Source of the DNA: an uncultured Clostridia bacterium | GTDB taxonomy: Bacteria > Bacillota > Clostridia > Oscillospirales > Acutalibacteraceae | Assembly (NCBI GenBank): GCA_946409885.1 | Contig: CAMJYF010000116.1 | Span: 1-6,453 of the forward strand | Direction: 5' to 3' | Length of the DNA: 6,453 nt | Shown here: piece after piece, positions 4,321-6,453 of the stretch | Position numbering within the stretch: the first letter of the stretch is position 1 | How the letters are laid out: every line of letters starts with the position of its first letter | Notes under the pieces: model-generated | What the model saw: the letters and a program-made list of their open reading frames with translations, nothing else | The model's database searches: none | What the model was told of the DNA's origin: nothing | Program-made: the position numbers and the translations under genes

Positions 4321-5757
4321 TTACCCGCCGAACCGTTCCACCATCCCCGCAAAGGTCTCCGCGATCACCCGCTGGGTATCCGGGCCCATGGAGTTGGTCT
4401 CGTGGTAGTGGTTCTCGTCAAAGCGGTCGTGAACGCCGTTCAGGTAGGGCTGGGTGGGGTTCAGCACAAAATCGTTGGGGGGCACCACGTAGCCGGTCAT
4501 ATCGTTGGTAACGCCCACGGCGATCAGGTCCGCGTCCCCGCAGATCTCGCACAGGGGGGCGGGGTTCACCTCCGGCCCCATGCCGGTGGAGGAGTGCGCC
4601 GCGTCCGTATAGCTGCCGTAGACGGTGTTCACGAAATTTTCCCCGGGCAGGGTCAGCAGCTTCTGCTTTCCCAGCGTCAGATAGGTCATCTCGCTCTTTT
4701 TGGCAATGCCGGTGGCGCTGTCCGGCCAGGGATAGGCCCGGAAACTCATGGTGCCCAGAATCGCCAGCAGCGTCAGCACGCTGTTGCTGACAGGAAGGTA
4801 GAACTGCTGCCGTAAAAACCGGATGGCCGGTTCCTGTTCCGTTTCTTCTGTCATCCCGGCAAGGCTGTCCGCCAGCAGCTTTCCCTGGTATTTCACCCGC
4901 TCCAGCGGCTGATCCGTCTCCAGCATGGCGGCGTCCATGCCGCCGATGGCGCCGATGGAAAAAATCACGTCCGCGCCGCACTCCGCTTTTAATTGTTCCC
5001 GCATAAAGTAGGGGTATTCGCCGGAAAGCAGACGGTTGTCGCCGCCCAGGGAATTGGGATGGCCGCCGAAATTGACGAACCAGATCTCGGCGGAGCCGTC
5101 CGCCGGAACAAAACGCAGCCGGTACAGCACCTCGTGCCGGTCCTCGAATTTCCGTTTGGACCAGAGGGAATCCGGTACGGTCACCTTGCCGCTGAACAGC
5201 TTGCCCGGCCTGCGGTTGGCGTAGGCTTCCTCCGCCGCCGCCAGCGACCGGTCGTAGAGCTGCTCCATATACTCCGGCACCTTGCCGTCGGAGGGGATGC
5301 TGACCGCGTTGGGCTTGCCCCAGTAGCCTACCGTGTCGATGCCGGAATGGCTGTGGGTGCAACTGAAGATCACGCCCTTGCAGCCGTGGATGCTGCCGCT
5401 CTGAAAGATCTTCCGGCGGATGATCTCATGCTCGATATCCGTCATGCCGACGATATCCGCGCTCAGCCAGAAGATTCCTTCGCTGCCGCCGCAGTCCAGC
5501 CAGGCGGCGTGAACGTAAACGGGGGTGAGAACGCCCTCCATTTTGTGCCCGGAGCCGTGCCCTGCGATGTAATAGGTATGATCGGAGGGGACGGGCATGA
5601 TCTCCCGCCGGGCAAAGCCCGCCCGCCAGGTCTTTCCGGTGATCGTCACCGGAAACGCGGCCGGGATCTCCGGGGCGGTTTTTTCTCTTCTGATTTTCTT
5701 CCCGTAGGCGGAAGTGACCTTCTGAATCGCCGAGGAGGCGACGTCCATAATATCCAT
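4321..5757 (-). CDS. Short neutral/alkaline ceramidase-like metallohydrolase
   Basis: The 478-residue product resembles the catalytic domain of neutral/alkaline (non-lysosomal) ceramidases (PF04734). The sequence shows WRAGFARREIMP at 44-55, LSADIVG near 98, FSCTHSHSGIDT at 131-142, NFGGHP at 229-234, LPGENF at 370-375, GVTNDMTGYVVP at 415-426 and SMGPDT near 456. Candidate zinc ligands are His135 or His137, His233, Glu373 and Tyr423, in the family order. Ceramidases cleave the amide bond of ceramide. Full-length enzymes are near 650-700 residues with a C-terminal beta domain that is absent here. There is no signal peptide (the N-terminus is charged), and the GDVSPN-like motif carrying the nucleophilic Ser is replaced by GGMDAAM (272-278). 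Substrate is therefore uncertain. A GGGAG about 11 bases upstream and a promoter at 5792-5820 support the ATG at 5757; a second ATG at 5748 is possible. Confidence 0.85.
   Translation of the reverse strand: MDIMDVASSAIQKVTSAYGKKIRREKTAPEIPAAFPVTITGKTWRAGFARREIMPVPSDHTYYIAGHGSGHKMEGVLTPVYVHAAWLDCGGSEGIFWLSADIVGMTDIEHEIIRRKIFQSGSIHGCKGVIFSCTHSHSGIDTVGYWGKPNAVSIPSDGKVPEYMEQLYDRSLAAAEEAYANRRPGKLFSGKVTVPDSLWSKRKFEDRHEVLYRLRFVPADGSAEIWFVNFGGHPNSLGGDNRLLSGEYPYFMREQLKAECGADVIFSIGAIGGMDAAMLETDQPLERVKYQGKLLADSLAGMTEETEQEPAIRFLRQQFYLPVSNSVLTLLAILGTMSFRAYPWPDSATGIAKKSEMTYLTLGKQKLLTLPGENFVNTVYGSYTDAAHSSTGMGPEVNPAPLCEICGDADLIAVGVTNDMTGYVVPPNDFVLNPTQPYLNGVHDRFDENHYHETNSMGPDTQRVIAETFAGMVERFGG
5633..5655. repeat. 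Perfect 10-bp inverted repeat inside the hydrolase gene
   Basis: TTTCCGGTGA (5633-5642) and TCACCGGAAA (5646-5655) pair perfectly around a 3-base loop. It lies about 100 bases into the coding sequence, at residues 35-42. No T run follows in the direction of transcription, so it is not a simple terminator. Confidence 0.7.
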
Positions 5758-5791
5758 TGTGTCTTTCTCTCCCTTTTCAGATTACGGGCCT

Positions 5792-5820
5792 ATTATACCA
5801 CGTTTTTGCGGGAAAGTAAA
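5792..5820 (-). promoter_or_regulatory. Promoter of the ceramidase-like gene
   Basis: Read leftward, TTTACT (5820-5815) is separated by 17 bases from a perfect TATAAT (5797-5792). Transcription would start near 5785, leaving a leader of about 27 bases that contains the ribosome binding site. It makes the hydrolase a separate unit from the serpin gene behind it, after which no clear terminator was seen. Confidence 0.7.
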
Positions 5821-5874
5821 TACGTTTGGCCCATCCCTCCGGCGGAATTTGCGGTTCCCGATTGCGGTCGCGGG

Positions 5875-6453
5875 TCAAACGCCGTTCACCACGCCCACGA
5901 ACAGGGGCGCGCCGCCCGCGCCGTTGATGACGAAAATGAAGGGGCGGTCCAAAGTAAAGTCGATGGGCTCGTCCACGAACGCGCCGGTGGCGTAGGCCAT
6001 TACCGCGGTAAAGGCGGCGGCCTCGCAGCCCTCCTCATCGATCTTTACCCGGGCGCTGTGCTGCACCTTGTCCACGGCGATATCGTCCCGGTCGTCGGTC
6101 AGGGGGCTGAAATCCGCCCCGCCGTGGTCGAACACCTTTTTCACGCCCATCTCCTTCAGCGCGGGGATCACGTCGCTGTCCGCCGTCACGTCAAATTTGG
6201 GTACGCTGAGAGCCACCCGCGTGTAATCCTCCAGCGGGTCCACCGGCGAATGGGTGAGGTAATCCGCAAAGGCCTTTGAGGCCAGCACCTCGTCCACGGT
6301 CACGCCCTCGTCCGGCAGAATAAAGCGGAAGCCGTTGGCGTTCATCACGCCCTTGTTCACCGCCGCAAAGCCCTTGCCCCGGTAGTATCCCATACCCTCC
6401 ACCTGGCGCATCATTTCGCAGGGGGCGTCCTTTTCGGCCCCGTGGAAGGTCTC
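5875..6453 (-). CDS. Serpin family protein, C-terminal part (N-terminus outside window)
   Basis: The frame is open from the window edge to a TGA at 5875-5877, giving 192 residues. Motifs in order are TFHGAEKDAPCEMMRQ, VALSVPKFDVTADSDVIPAL, ADFSPLTDD, VDKVQHSARVKIDEEG, then the hinge and reactive-centre loop, and DRPFIFVI near the end. These are the strands and shutter of the serpin fold, a family of suicide inhibitors that trap serine (sometimes cysteine) proteases. The hinge (6036 downwards) reads EEG-C-E-AAA-F-T. Thr or Ser is usual in place of the Cys (P14), and a small residue in place of the Phe (P9). The loop to DRPF is about four residues longer than in alpha-1-antitrypsin, so P1 cannot be fixed; by count it is Thr or a neighbour in ATGAFV. 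Whether it is secreted cannot be judged. Gut clostridial serpins inhibit host or bacterial proteases. It is not obviously in the operon with the hydrolase, which has its own promoter. Confidence 0.93.
   Translation of the reverse strand, partial: ETFHGAEKDAPCEMMRQVEGMGYYRGKGFAAVNKGVMNANGFRFILPDEGVTVDEVLASKAFADYLTHSPVDPLEDYTRVALSVPKFDVTADSDVIPALKEMGVKKVFDHGGADFSPLTDDRDDIAVDKVQHSARVKIDEEGCEAAAFTAVMAYATGAFVDEPIDFTLDRPFIFVINGAGGAPLFVGVVNGV

Noticed and set aside
4418..5362. Second leftward open frame (314 codons) inside the hydrolase gene
   Set aside because: It is a frame-shifted shadow, rich in Arg, Gly and Gln, of a gene with well-ordered ceramidase motifs.
4993..6279. Long rightward open frame (428 codons) opposite the hydrolase and serpin genes
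   Set aside because: It crosses two real genes and their promoter on the other strand and matches no family I recognise.

Overview
The window reads as chromosomal DNA of a gut-type Firmicute, most likely in the Oscillospiraceae/Ruminococcaceae (Clostridia). The basis is strong AGGAGG-type ribosome binding sites, sigma-A-like TTGACA/TATAAT promoters, a tRNA with an encoded CCA end, a TnpV gene of the kind found in clostridial transposons, and a GC-rich core with a bacterial serpin and a short neutral-ceramidase-like hydrolase. No single gene fixes the genus, so this is an inference.

Bases 1 to about 1350 are accessory DNA. At the left edge a leftward gene runs out of the window. It encodes a small two-helix membrane protein that resembles Pycsar-type (DUF5706/PycTM) effectors. 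Divergent from it, a good promoter drives a small broken gene, then an intact tnpV and an intrinsic terminator. A recombinase C-terminal (DUF4368-like) remnant follows. Together these look like the worn end of a clostridial serine-recombinase transposon. Next comes a leftward tRNA-Pro(TGG) with its own promoter and terminator.

Bases 1526 to 2481 hold no convincing protein gene. They contain a near-consensus leftward promoter with no gene after it, a possible miniature element, and a cluster of diverged direct and inverted repeats that fold into GC-rich hairpins.

Bases 2482 to 6453 are GC-rich and all coding is leftward. The order of transcription is a serpin (N-terminus outside the window), then a promoter, a short neutral/alkaline-ceramidase-like metallohydrolase, a spacer bounded by inverted arrays of the heptamer AATGCGG, a DUF805 membrane protein, and a radical SAM/SPASM enzyme. 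The last two overlap by 11 bases and are probably translationally coupled.

The most interesting feature is that pair. The DUF805 protein has three TM helices and a tail carrying three copies of N-[IV]-x3-[VI]-Y-G-P-P-E-[YM]-[FL]. The unit resembles the single N-x-Y-G-P-x-P motif that normally ends DUF805 proteins, here apparently amplified. A SPASM maturase coupled to a membrane protein with a repeated short aromatic motif suggests a peptide-modification (RiPP-like) system in which the tail is the substrate. This is inference from architecture and not shown by the sequence alone.
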